From Bacteriovoracales bacterium (lineage in GTDB: Bacteria; Bdellovibrionota; Bacteriovoracia; Bacteriovoracales; Bacteriovoracaceae): 64,000 bases of DNA. The notes under the pieces were generated by a model. That model was not told the DNA's origin and made no database searches. It was given only the letters and a program-made list of their open reading frames with translations. Of this stretch, positions 53,354 through 61,008 are shown in pieces; the first letter of the stretch is position 1, and each line of letters starts with the position of its first letter. The position numbers were made by a program, and so were the translations under genes. The stretch covers positions 184,941 through 248,940 of the forward strand of contig JASBRV010000135.1 of NCBI GenBank assembly GCA_030149295.1. The letters are read 5' to 3'.

Positions 53354-54175
53354 TTGGAAAAAGACAATATTAAGCCCATTTTTGAATACTCCGATTATAA
53401 ATCATATGTCCTTGACCTGGTCGCAGCCTATCCAAAAGAGGGGCGGGGAGTCTTTGGAAAGTTGGCTAAGGCTTTAAACGTTTCTTCTGTCCTCATTTCC
53501 CAAATCTTTAAGGGAGATAAAGATCTTCAAATCGATCACACGATACCTTTATGTAAATTCTTTGTGCTAAATGAACTTGAGACCGAGTACTTTGTGGCCC
53601 TCGTCAGTAGGAAAAGAGCCGGGAATAAAGAGCTTCGTCATTTCTATGAACAACAGATTTTTCAAATCCAAAATAAAGCATTGAATTTAAAAAATCATCT
53701 CAATAACAATAATGAAGTCAGTGATGAGGCCAAAACTGAATTTTATAGCACATGGATTTATGCAGCGATTAGAAATAGTTGCGCTCTTCCAGAGGTGCAA
53801 ACCATCGATGATCTCGCCGAACTCTACCGCCTCCCTCTCAATGTTTTAGAGGAAAAAGTCCAATTCCTTCTGAAAAATAACCTCATTGCAGAAGGCGAGG
53901 AGGGATTAAAACTTGGTATTGGTTCAACTCATATACCCAAAGAGAGTTCTCTTGTTCACTCACACAGAAAAAATTGGCGACTTAAGGCGATAGACTCCTT
54001 TAGCAATAATGATCCAGAAGATCTCTTCTTTGTCGCTCCGATGGTGATAAGTGAGGACCTCGCGATTAAGCTAAGAGCTGATTTAGTGGATCTTATTAAG
54101 GGGCTTTATCGAGATGCTCCTGAAGGAGATCCTGAGGTGACCTGTTGTCTTAATATAGATTTGTTTAGATTTTAA
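53354..54175 (+). CDS. TIGR02147 family DNA-binding regulator candidate
   Basis: 273 residues, TTG start, weak Shine-Dalgarno. The sequence resembles the TIGR02147 family, seen mainly in Bdellovibrionota and Fibrobacteres. An N-terminal helix-turn-helix is visible in GKLAKALNVSSVLISQIFKGDKDL, and the C-terminal part matches the DUF4423-type module (EEKVQFLLKNNLIAEGEEGL). There is no signal. It directly follows the MACPF terminator in the same direction. It is a good candidate to control the adjacent barrel/glycine-rich/MACPF genes, but this is by proximity alone. Confidence 0.78.
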   Translation: MEKDNIKPIFEYSDYKSYVLDLVAAYPKEGRGVFGKLAKALNVSSVLISQIFKGDKDLQIDHTIPLCKFFVLNELETEYFVALVSRKRAGNKELRHFYEQQIFQIQNKALNLKNHLNNNNEVSDEAKTEFYSTWIYAAIRNSCALPEVQTIDDLAELYRLPLNVLEEKVQFLLKNNLIAEGEEGLKLGIGSTHIPKESSLVHSHRKNWRLKAIDSFSNNDPEDLFFVAPMVISEDLAIKLRADLVDLIKGLYRDAPEGDPEVTCCLNIDLFRF

Positions 54176-54178
54176 AGG

Positions 54179-54535
54179 CTAATCCAAAAGTCCTGATGGT
54201 AGTGTAAACTTCCCATTTTCATCACAGGGAAATTCGATCACTTTGGTGACTGAGTCCAAATTGAGATCACCATAGATATGAGGAAAGAGAATTCCCGATA
54301 GGGGAGCCTCTAGGGGAGGCTCATGTTTAACTTCGGCCGTGACCTTTGGTTCAAAAATTCTAAGCAATAATAAGTCATCCCGATCATGATAGAACGAGTT
54401 TGCGACCTGAACGATCTGATCGGTATGACTACAGTGAATGAATCCTTCTTTATTGAGGGATTCCGGAGAGTATTTACCATGGCGCTTTGCCATCTCCCAC
54501 TCAGACTTTGGGATAATATGAAAAATATTGGCCAT
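54179..54535 (-). CDS. DUF952 family protein
   Basis: 118 residues. The family look is seen in IFHIIPKSEWEMAK, NKEGFIHCSHTDQI and SGILFPHIYGDLNLDSV. DUF952 proteins are small cytosolic proteins of uncertain enzymatic role. GAGGA lies 5 bases before the ATG. It follows the MazG-like gene by 19 bases in the same direction. Confidence 0.82.
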   Translation of the reverse strand: MANIFHIIPKSEWEMAKRHGKYSPESLNKEGFIHCSHTDQIVQVANSFYHDRDDLLLLRIFEPKVTAEVKHEPPLEAPLSGILFPHIYGDLNLDSVTKVIEFPCDENGKFTLPSGLLD

Positions 54536-54554
54536 TTTTTCCTCACCTTGGAGT

Positions 54555-54941
54555 TTAGTGTGATCTTTCTAAAATTTCTCTTTCAGACTTGAGGTCTCTT
54601 TTTTCAGCCTTTTCTTCAGAAAACTTTTCACCATAACGAGCTTTTAACTTCTCAATATTTCTCTTCATAAGGGCTTCAAAGGGAACATCGAGTTCGTCAC
54701 AAGCGATGGCCATATACCAAAAGAGATCACCTAGTTCTTCACGGAGATTAACTCGATCGAGTTCTTTTCCATAAAAGATATGCTTTTTAAGAGCATCCAT
54801 GAACTCGCCTGCTTCTGTAGAGAGTCCAAAACCAGCATGGAGAAGTCTTTTTAATCCGTCTTCTTTGAGGCGCTCATCCATGGCCTTAAAGTCACGAGAC
54901 TCAGTTCTAATAGCATCACTAATGTAATCTTGAGAGTTCAT
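54555..54941 (-). CDS. MazG-like nucleotide pyrophosphohydrolase
   Basis: 128 residues. The MazG-type divalent-metal site is visible as STEAGEFMDALKKH and REELGDLFWYMAIACDEL, giving the ExxE...ExxD pattern. These all-alpha NTP pyrophosphohydrolases remove damaged or excess nucleotides. The length is short, a single domain. AAGGA lies 8 bases before the ATG. It is the first gene of a small minus-strand pair with the DUF952 gene. Confidence 0.88.
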   Translation of the reverse strand: MNSQDYISDAIRTESRDFKAMDERLKEDGLKRLLHAGFGLSTEAGEFMDALKKHIFYGKELDRVNLREELGDLFWYMAIACDELDVPFEALMKRNIEKLKARYGEKFSEEKAEKRDLKSEREILERSH

Positions 54942-54992
54942 AAAAATGTCCTTGAGTTGTGTGTGAAATTTAAAGATAGCAAAGAAAATAAG

Positions 54993-55023
54993 GAAAAAAA
55001 AAGCCCCTCATGTCGAGGGGCTT
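54993..55023 (-). terminator. Intrinsic terminator of the small peptide gene
   Basis: On the minus strand AAGCCCCTC, a 5-base loop and GAGGGGCTT form a 9-bp stem followed by a run of Ts. It lies just after the stop at 55036. Confidence 0.9.
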
Positions 55024-55035
55024 GATTTTGTGATT

Positions 55036-55200
55036 TTAGGGAATTTGAAATGGTGGTTTGTCGTCATCACCTGGACCATCATCATTAACTGGTGGTCTCT
55101 TAGGCACAGTCTTATTAGTGCTCTCAACTTGGATGTTCTTAGCAAATACGGGGCTAAGAGCAAATAATGAGACAAAAAGAAGGGCAATTAGAGTTTTCAT
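55036..55200 (-). CDS. 54-residue secreted peptide
   Basis: A small gene. The signal peptide is MKTLIALLFVSLFALSPVFA (20 residues, cleavage after Ala). The 34-residue mature peptide is hydrophilic, with RPPVNDDGPGDDDKPPF near its end. GGAGAG lies 5 bases before the ATG and a strong terminator follows, so it looks like a real stand-alone gene. No family is recognised. Function is unknown; the Asp/Pro-rich tail recalls linkers of surface proteins. Confidence 0.7.
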   Translation of the reverse strand: MKTLIALLFVSLFALSPVFAKNIQVESTNKTVPKRPPVNDDGPGDDDKPPFQIP

Positions 55201-55342
55201 AGGTCTCTCCAAGTTAATATGATTCTCTCTTTCTTTGTATGCCTGTGCGGGGTTTTCTGCAAGTGAATGAGAAAAGCTTCACGTGTTAACTTTAGTAAAA
55301 TTAATTACTTAAGTGTCTCTGTAAGAAAAAAAATATTCTTAC

Positions 55343-55358
55343 GGCCCCAAAAGGGGCC
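55343..55358. terminator. Hairpin after the M48 protease gene
   Basis: GGCCCC-AAAA-GGGGCC forms a perfect stem at 55343-55358. An adjacent inverted repeat GTAAGAA/TTCTTAC (55321-55342) surrounds an A-run, read as Ts on the minus strand. The combination suits termination of the minus-strand gene that ends at 55368, though the T-run is not directly at the stem. Confidence 0.55.
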
Positions 55359-55367
55359 AAAGTAACA

Positions 55368-56624
55368 CTACTTGGCGAGATTTTCTAAATGGGCCACTCG
55401 AGTGAGTGCAGGTGGATGAGAGTGATAGTATGCGGAATAGGTGGGATCTGGAGTCAAGGTGCTCGCATTATCCTTATAAAGTTTCACTAGAGCTGAAATG
55501 AGGTCATTCGCCTCAGCATGTTTAGCAGCAAAATCATCGGCTTCAAACTCATATTTTCTGCTGATGGCAGAGGTTAAAGGAGTTAGCCAAAAAACATAAA
55601 CTCCACTGACTAACATAAAGAGAACTAAGGCCAGATGAAGCTCCATGGTCTCTACTCCATGGCCTGCATAAAAGGGTTGCCACAACATGAGCTTTCCAAG
55701 AATAAAAAAGGCGACCAAACTCATCACCACACTTCGGATGAGCTGTTTAACAATATGTTTTCTCTTAAAGTGACCAAGTTCGTGGGCGAGAACGGCTTCG
55801 ACTTCTCCCGGCTCTAGGGTTTTGAGAAGGGTGTCGAAGAAAACAATTCTTTTATTTTTCCCAAAGCCAGTAAAGTAGGCATTGCCATGAGAGGAGCGAA
55901 TACTGGCGTCCATGACAAAGAGACCATTACTGGTGAATCCCGTCCTTTCAAGAAGCTTGAGAACTTTCTCTTTATGGGCGCCTTCTTCCATTGGACTAAA
56001 TTTATTAAAGAGAGGGGCGATAAAGCGAGGATATCCCCAAAGAATGAGAAATTGAAAGGCCGTAAAAAGGGCCCAGCCGTATAGCCACCACCACTGACCC
56101 AGCTGTTCCATGACCCATAATAGGGCTGAAAAAAGAGGAAGTATAATCACTGCCCCCAAAATGAGACCCTTTGCCATGTCTTTAATAAAGAGGGCGGGGG
56201 TCATTTTATTAAAACCAAACTTTTCTTCAAGGACAAATGTTGTGTACAAGCTTTGGGGAAGTGAGATAACGGTACTAATGAGGGCAAAGCAGGCCACAAA
56301 GAGTGCCCCTTCTCTTATTGAGGTCAGATCGAATTGGGATATCCATGTTTGCAAAATATTGAGGCCTCCAAGAACGGTCCAACCCAAGAGAACAACGAGA
56401 TTAATGAGACCAAAGATTTTTCCCGCTTTTATTTTAGCAGCAGAGTAGTCGGCGGCTTTTTGATGTTCTTCTAAAGAAATCTGTTCTTTAAACTTTTCTG
56501 GAACTTCATCACGGTTTTCAAGAATATGATTAAGGTTTTTGCGTTCAAGATAGTTTTCCACTACCGTTTTGAGGGCGAGAAATATGGCGAAGGCCATGGT
56601 GACCGTTTTTGGCTCAAGTGTCAT
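55368..56624 (-). CDS. M48 family zinc endopeptidase (Ste24/CAAX-type)
   Basis: 418 residues with several membrane helices. The N-terminal domain (YLERKNLNHILENRDEVP) matches the Peptidase_M48_N region, and the zinc motif is VLAHELGHFKRKH (near residue 270), with the third ligand in YEFEADDFAAKHA. Ste24-type proteins are full-length (over 400 residues), as here, unlike shorter HtpX. Bacterial members act in membrane protein quality control. AAGGAAA lies 6 bases before the ATG. It is divergent from the metallo-beta-lactamase gene. Confidence 0.92.
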   Translation of the reverse strand: MTLEPKTVTMAFAIFLALKTVVENYLERKNLNHILENRDEVPEKFKEQISLEEHQKAADYSAAKIKAGKIFGLINLVVLLGWTVLGGLNILQTWISQFDLTSIREGALFVACFALISTVISLPQSLYTTFVLEEKFGFNKMTPALFIKDMAKGLILGAVIILPLFSALLWVMEQLGQWWWLYGWALFTAFQFLILWGYPRFIAPLFNKFSPMEEGAHKEKVLKLLERTGFTSNGLFVMDASIRSSHGNAYFTGFGKNKRIVFFDTLLKTLEPGEVEAVLAHELGHFKRKHIVKQLIRSVVMSLVAFFILGKLMLWQPFYAGHGVETMELHLALVLFMLVSGVYVFWLTPLTSAISRKYEFEADDFAAKHAEANDLISALVKLYKDNASTLTPDPTYSAYYHSHPPALTRVAHLENLAK

Positions 56625-56704
56625 GGGTTTTCCTTTTATACAGCTATTGAAAAGCTAACTTACAAAGAATAGCCTTAGTTGACTATTTTTTGAAGGGGTG
56701 ACAC

Positions 56705-57496
56705 GTGCGCGTCATACAGCATTATACGGGCTCAAAACTAAGAAACTTCACTTATTTTATTGTTGGCAACCAAGGCCATGCCTTCATTGTGGATCCTTGG
56801 GATGGCGAAGAAAGTCTAGAAAAAGTAAAGCAGGAGTCTGCCCTCGTTAAAGGCGTCATCAATACCCACGAGCATTGGGACCACACGAGGGGCAATGAAG
56901 TGATCGTTAAGAAAACCGATTGCCCTGTTTATGCGCACCCCCGTGCTAAGGGCAAGGTCAAGGAAGCCGATGTCTTTATGAATGATGGTGAAAAAATTGT
57001 GATTGATAATGAGACAGAGCTGATGGCCATCGATACTCCGGGGCACACTTTTGCTCATCTTTGCCTAATACTATTTCATCAGGGAAGAATTGAAGGTGTC
57101 TTTACGGGTGATACGCTTTTTAATGCAGGAGTAGGAAATTGCCACAATGGTGGAGATCCAGAAACCCTCTTTCAAACGATTGAAGAAAAGTTTCAGACTC
57201 TTGATGATCATGTTCGTGTTTATCCAGGCCATGAATATTTAGGCAACAATCTTGGCTTCACCCTAAAGTATGAGCCGGGCAATGAAGAGGCGAAGAGTTG
57301 GCAAAAGAAATATGAGTCAATAGATTGGGAAAATTCCCCACAAACAACAACGATTGCAGAAGAAAAAAAAATTAACCTTTTCTTGCGTTTAGAGTCTAAT
57401 GGAATTCAATTACCTATAGGTCATGAAGCAACACAGGTCTCTAGAGATAGAAAAAATACATTTTTGACATTAAGAGAATTAAGAAATCATTGGTAA
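56705..57496 (+). CDS. Metallo-beta-lactamase-fold hydrolase (hydroxyacylglutathione hydrolase-like)
   Basis: 263 residues, GTG start with GGGGTG just upstream. The HxHxDH motif is THEHWDHTRG, with later ligands in TPGHTFAHL, FTGDTLF and YPGHEYLG. GVGNCHNGGDPETLFQTI is typical of glyoxalase II, though short active-site differences leave a thioesterase role open. Glyoxalase II hydrolyses lactoyl-glutathione. It is followed after 12 bases by bcp in the same direction. Confidence 0.9.
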   Translation: MRVIQHYTGSKLRNFTYFIVGNQGHAFIVDPWDGEESLEKVKQESALVKGVINTHEHWDHTRGNEVIVKKTDCPVYAHPRAKGKVKEADVFMNDGEKIVIDNETELMAIDTPGHTFAHLCLILFHQGRIEGVFTGDTLFNAGVGNCHNGGDPETLFQTIEEKFQTLDDHVRVYPGHEYLGNNLGFTLKYEPGNEEAKSWQKKYESIDWENSPQTTTIAEEKKINLFLRLESNGIQLPIGHEATQVSRDRKNTFLTLRELRNHW

Positions 57497-57508
57497 AAGG
57501 AGAAAAAA

Positions 57509-57982
57509 ATGGCATTCCCTCAAGTTGGAAAAGCAGCGCCTGCGTTTACTTTAGTAAATCAAAAGGGCGAAAAGGTAAGCCTGAAAGATTTTAAAGGCGA
57601 AAAAAATGTTGTTCTTTATTTTTATCCCAAGGCGATGACACCAGGATGTACGGTTCAAGCCTGTGGGATTAGAGACACAAAGAGAAAGTTTTCAAGTAAT
57701 AAAACTGTTGTCCTAGGGGTTAGCCCCGATGAGCCAAAGCGTCTGGTTAAGTTTATTGAAAGAGACGGGCTCAATTTCGACCTTCTCAGTGATCCCGACC
57801 ATAAAATAGCTGATAAATATGGAGCCTGGGGCCCTAAAAAGTTTATGGGAAAGGAATACGACGGGATCCTTAGAACCACCTTTATTATAGGTAAAGATGG
57901 GAAACTTAAGCATGTCATGGATAAGGTAAAGACCAAAACCCACCATGATGACGTTTTAAATTGGATAAAAGAGAATCTTTAG
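57509..57982 (+). CDS. bcp: Peroxiredoxin, Bcp/PrxQ type
   Basis: 157 residues. It reduces hydroperoxides using a thioredoxin-linked cysteine. The peroxidatic Cys is in YFYPKAMTPGCTVQACGIRD, with the second Cys five residues on, as in Bcp. VLGVSPDEPKRLVKF and LSDPDHKIADKYGAW are also typical. AAAAGGAG lies upstream of the ATG. It forms a pair with the metallo-beta-lactamase-fold gene. It is followed by a hairpin that also carries the next gene's ribosome-binding site. Confidence 0.95.
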   Translation: MAFPQVGKAAPAFTLVNQKGEKVSLKDFKGEKNVVLYFYPKAMTPGCTVQACGIRDTKRKFSSNKTVVLGVSPDEPKRLVKFIERDGLNFDLLSDPDHKIADKYGAWGPKKFMGKEYDGILRTTFIIGKDGKLKHVMDKVKTKTHHDDVLNWIKENL

Positions 57983-57998
57983 CCTGACAATGACCAAT

Positions 57999-58035
57999 TT
58001 TTTAGGTAGCCCTTCTTTATAAGGAGGGCTTTTTT
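57999..58035 (+). terminator. Terminator-like hairpin containing the next gene's Shine-Dalgarno
   Basis: AGCCCTTCTT, loop TATA and AAGGAGGGCT form a 10-bp stem with one T-G wobble, followed by six Ts. The next ATG (58036) directly follows the T-run. The AAGGAGG in the 3' arm is a near-perfect Shine-Dalgarno 8 bases before that ATG. The same fused design occurs at 28758-28788. Confidence 0.75.
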
Positions 58036-59007
58036 ATGCTCATTTTTTCATTACTCTTTTCTTTATGCTTTTCTGCTGAGTTTTCCATTGCCAGTTATAA
58101 CCTTCATAACCTCTTTGATGCAAAGGCGACATTAGGACATGAGGACTTTACCTATCTTCCCAAAGATCATTCCTTAAAAAAGAATTGCTTGAAAGAAAAG
58201 AACTCTTATTACAAGAGACTTTGTCTTCGCACAGATTGGAGTGAGAAAAAAATAGATTTAAGAATTAAAAACCTTCAAAAGGTGATGGAGAGCTTTCCTG
58301 TGAGGGTAAGTTTACTTGCCCTTGTTGAAGTCGAAACTTTAGAAGTCGCGAAGAAATTAGGTTTACCGTTCGGCTTAAGTGAAGGGGTTATTACAACTGG
58401 TCGTGACAGAAGAGGAATCCAAAGTGTTCTTCTATTTAATCCTAGTATATGGAAGCTTTTAGAAGTGAAAGAGCATTCTTTTGATTTTCAAACGAGAAAT
58501 CTGCTCGAAGTAAAGTTAATTCACAAAAAGGAAAAAAAGCCTATTGTCGTCTTTGTGAATCATTGGCCTTCACAAAGATCTCCTACTGAAAAGAGAGGAG
58601 TGTTGGCAAAAAAATTAAAAGAGAGAGTTAAAGCACTGAGCAAGGAGAGAATTATTGCCTTGGGAGACTTTAATACCTTAGCGCAAGAAAATCCGCATCC
58701 TATCCATCAGGAGTTACTTAAAGATGGTCTTCTCAAGGAATTTCCTTTTAGGGCAGGGACTTATTTTTATGCACCTTCTATGAGTTGGAATGCCCTTGAT
58801 CGACTTTTTTATAGTGAGAATCTAAAAGTTAAAGAGGCAAAGGTGATCAAACCCTCTTTTGCTACCACGGTTTATGAATACAAAGACAAGAAAAAGCCTT
58901 TTTGGGGGTCACGCATTGTAGGAGTACCGAAGAAGGCGAATCCACAGAAAAAGAAAAAGCTAGGCTTTTCTGATCATTTTCCCATTTTTGCACGAATGGA
59001 ATTTTAA
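58036..59007 (+). CDS. Endonuclease/exonuclease/phosphatase-fold protein
   Basis: 323 residues with a short signal-like start (MLIFSLLFSLCFS). EEP fold landmarks: IASYNLHNLFD, the metal-binding Glu in LLALVEVET, FVNHWPSQRSP, IALGDFNTL, and the final GFSDHFPIFARMEF. These enzymes cut phosphodiester bonds in DNA, RNA or phospholipids. Export suggests an extracellular nuclease or phosphatase. The middle (KKNCLKEKNSYYKRLCLR) has two Cys. Its start is embedded in a terminator hairpin. It converges on the radical SAM gene. Confidence 0.85.
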   Translation: MLIFSLLFSLCFSAEFSIASYNLHNLFDAKATLGHEDFTYLPKDHSLKKNCLKEKNSYYKRLCLRTDWSEKKIDLRIKNLQKVMESFPVRVSLLALVEVETLEVAKKLGLPFGLSEGVITTGRDRRGIQSVLLFNPSIWKLLEVKEHSFDFQTRNLLEVKLIHKKEKKPIVVFVNHWPSQRSPTEKRGVLAKKLKERVKALSKERIIALGDFNTLAQENPHPIHQELLKDGLLKEFPFRAGTYFYAPSMSWNALDRLFYSENLKVKEAKVIKPSFATTVYEYKDKKKPFWGSRIVGVPKKANPQKKKKLGFSDHFPIFARMEF

Positions 59008-59011
59008 AGAA

Positions 59012-59827
59012 TCAGCGATAAATGGAGAGAACTTCAAGGCCTGTTTCATCACGAAGTCTTTTCTCTAAAACTTTGGCTTCATCTTGATTGAGGGTTTTAA
59101 GATCTGTCACCTTATAGTCAAATATTTTGGCGTGGTTGCCTCTGTTTTCTCGATGCCATTCACTAGGATAGGGTCTTTTGGGAGTATTGAGCTGAATGAG
59201 ACTAGGTCGAATTTCATTCATGAGTTTGATGTAATCATCTAGGTCTTTGTTATTGAGTGGCATGAACATACTTTGAACTTCAATATTTCCCTTGAATTCT
59301 TTTTTTAGAGCGCGAATACCCTTTAACACTCTCTCAAGAGTCACTCCGGGTGCAGGTCGATTTATTTGTTTAAAGGTTTCTTCATTGGAAGCATCAATTT
59401 TTACAATAATAGTGTCAAGTCCTTGCAGGCGCTTTCGTACTTCAGGACGATGGAGCTCTGTTGCATTGGTAAGTATGTATTGAGGAATATCAGGGCTTAA
59501 CTCTTTAATGGCGGCAATCATTTCATCAAGGTTTTCAGCAAGAGTTGGTTCGCCAGAGCCAGAGAAAGTGATGACATCAATTTGAGGTTTTTCTTTAAGA
59601 AGATTTTTATAATCTTCAACTAATTTTTCGGTAGAGACATATTCTTTAATGTGATCGGTAATCTCTTGAATTTGACCAAGCTGGCAGTAAAAACAATTAA
59701 AAGAGCAAGTACTGGTCTGAAAGATGGGGTCAATCCCCAAGGACATTCCCAAGCGCCATGATTTTACAGGGCCATAGACCGTGCTCTTATTGTTAAAAAC
59801 CTCTATTTCTTTTTTCTTGTCACGCAT
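59012..59827 (-). CDS. Radical SAM protein
   Basis: 271 residues. The cluster motif CSFNCFYCQ (CxxxCxxC) is near residue 41, and SAM-binding features follow in ITFSGSGEPTL and the YILTNATE segment. It resembles short bacterial radical SAM proteins of unassigned substrate. The ATG has AGGA 7 bases upstream and starts one base after the stop of the preceding gene, which encodes a DUF4911-like protein, so the two are probably co-translated. Confidence 0.88.
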   Translation of the reverse strand: MRDKKKEIEVFNNKSTVYGPVKSWRLGMSLGIDPIFQTSTCSFNCFYCQLGQIQEITDHIKEYVSTEKLVEDYKNLLKEKPQIDVITFSGSGEPTLAENLDEMIAAIKELSPDIPQYILTNATELHRPEVRKRLQGLDTIIVKIDASNEETFKQINRPAPGVTLERVLKGIRALKKEFKGNIEVQSMFMPLNNKDLDDYIKLMNEIRPSLIQLNTPKRPYPSEWHRENRGNHAKIFDYKVTDLKTLNQDEAKVLEKRLRDETGLEVLSIYR

Positions 59828-59828
59828 A

Positions 59829-60149
59829 TTAATTTCCTAGGAGTCTCTTCTTCCCACCTTTACTAAATTGATTCATGGCCTCTTTCGAATCAGGAATTTT
59901 CTCTTCGAGAAGAATAATAGGTGAGACTTCTTGTTGGATACTTGCGATAAAATGGCGCATTTCGGGCTCTAATTCCTCTGGACTAAAAATTTCAATATCT
60001 CGAAAGGGTTCTTTAAGACTCTTGTCTAAAGTTGAGTAGAAACATAGGCCTTCGTTCGCCTCAAGCTGGAAGTATAAAAACGCAGCCTGATCCTTTGGGA
60101 CACGTAAAATCCAATGGAAAAGCTCAGTCTTTTTTCTTTCCTCTACCAT
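59829..60149 (-). CDS. DUF4911-like small protein
   Basis: 106 residues, cytosolic. The sequence HWILRVPKDQAAFLYFQLEANEGLCFYSTLDKS resembles the DUF4911 family. Function is unknown. The C terminus is basic. It is 1 base ahead of the radical SAM gene, so a shared role is likely. An assignment to another small family is possible. Confidence 0.6.
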   Translation of the reverse strand: MVEERKKTELFHWILRVPKDQAAFLYFQLEANEGLCFYSTLDKSLKEPFRDIEIFSPEELEPEMRHFIASIQQEVSPIILLEEKIPDSKEAMNQFSKGGKKRLLGN

Positions 60150-60178
60150 GATTAGCCTTCTTTCACTAGTTTAAGTCA

Positions 60179-60206
60179 TTGACTTCACTCAGCAATAACT
60201 TACAAT
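60179..60206 (+). promoter_or_regulatory. Candidate promoter for the TPR lipoprotein operon
   Basis: TTGACT (60179-60184), a 16-base spacer and TACAAT (60201-60206) precede the gene by about 44 bases. It fits a vegetative promoter in the divergent gap. Confidence 0.5.
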
Positions 60207-60249
60207 TAAATAGTATGCAGCTGCGCTAATATGTCATGGAGGACATACA

Positions 60250-61002
60250 GTGAAAAGGATTTCTCACGACCTCACTCTCTTACTTTGTCTAATTTCTCTT
60301 TGCTCATGTTCATGGGTGACTTCAAGAAGAAGTCTCTTTGGAGGTGACAAAGAAGAGGAGTCAAATAATGGCCCTGTTGCCACTGTGCCAAAGGCTCAGT
60401 TTGACGCTCTCGCCGCTAAGTATGAAAGCCTTTTAAGAGAAAGAAGGGCCCAGGGACTTCAAGATTCAAATATAGAATCAGCTACTGGTGATGCTGCCAA
60501 TCAAATGATGAATCAAATGGAGAAAAATCCGGCTTTGGCAGTTGATGAATTGAGTCGTGTGAAGTCGACCAGTGAATTGGCAGAGACGGTGGATGTTTTT
60601 AACAGGACGAATAATTCGAACTCCATAAAGCCTATGTCTACAGAGGGTTTAGATAATGCCGTCATTGAAGATCATATCGCAAAAGTGAGAAAGGCAGAGG
60701 CGCTCGTGGGTCAAAATAAATATGATGCTGCCCTCGTTTTGATTAAAGAACTTGAGCGCTCTCCGGTAAAGCAGGTTGTAGTAAGAGCGAAGTATTTGAT
60801 GGGAGAAATTCTTTTTGGCCAAGGAGAATACGACCTCGCTATGCAAATCTTTGAAGAGATATTACAAAAGCATGCCTTTTCTGGTTTGGTCATTAAAACA
60901 TTGGGTAGGCTTATCGTTTGTAGTGAGAAGTTAAAATTAGCTGGAAAGCAAGAGAAGTACTATTCCATCCTGCATGACTTCTTTGATCAGGGGGCTTCGT
61001 AA
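60250..61002 (+). CDS. TPR-like lipoprotein
   Basis: 250 residues, GTG start with GGAGG 7 bases upstream. The signal MKRISHDLTLLLCLISLCSC ends in a lipobox. Residues about 145-245 show two or three tetratricopeptide-like helical repeats (KVRKAEALVGQNKYDAALVLI, YLMGEILFGQGEYDLAMQIF). TPR proteins mediate protein contacts, here in the envelope. It is seven bases ahead of the LysM gene, and the two are likely partners, similar to gliding/envelope gene pairs in other deltaproteobacteria. Confidence 0.78.
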   Translation: MKRISHDLTLLLCLISLCSCSWVTSRRSLFGGDKEEESNNGPVATVPKAQFDALAAKYESLLRERRAQGLQDSNIESATGDAANQMMNQMEKNPALAVDELSRVKSTSELAETVDVFNRTNNSNSIKPMSTEGLDNAVIEDHIAKVRKAEALVGQNKYDAALVLIKELERSPVKQVVVRAKYLMGEILFGQGEYDLAMQIFEEILQKHAFSGLVIKTLGRLIVCSEKLKLAGKQEKYYSILHDFFDQGAS

Positions 61003-61008
61003 AAAGAC

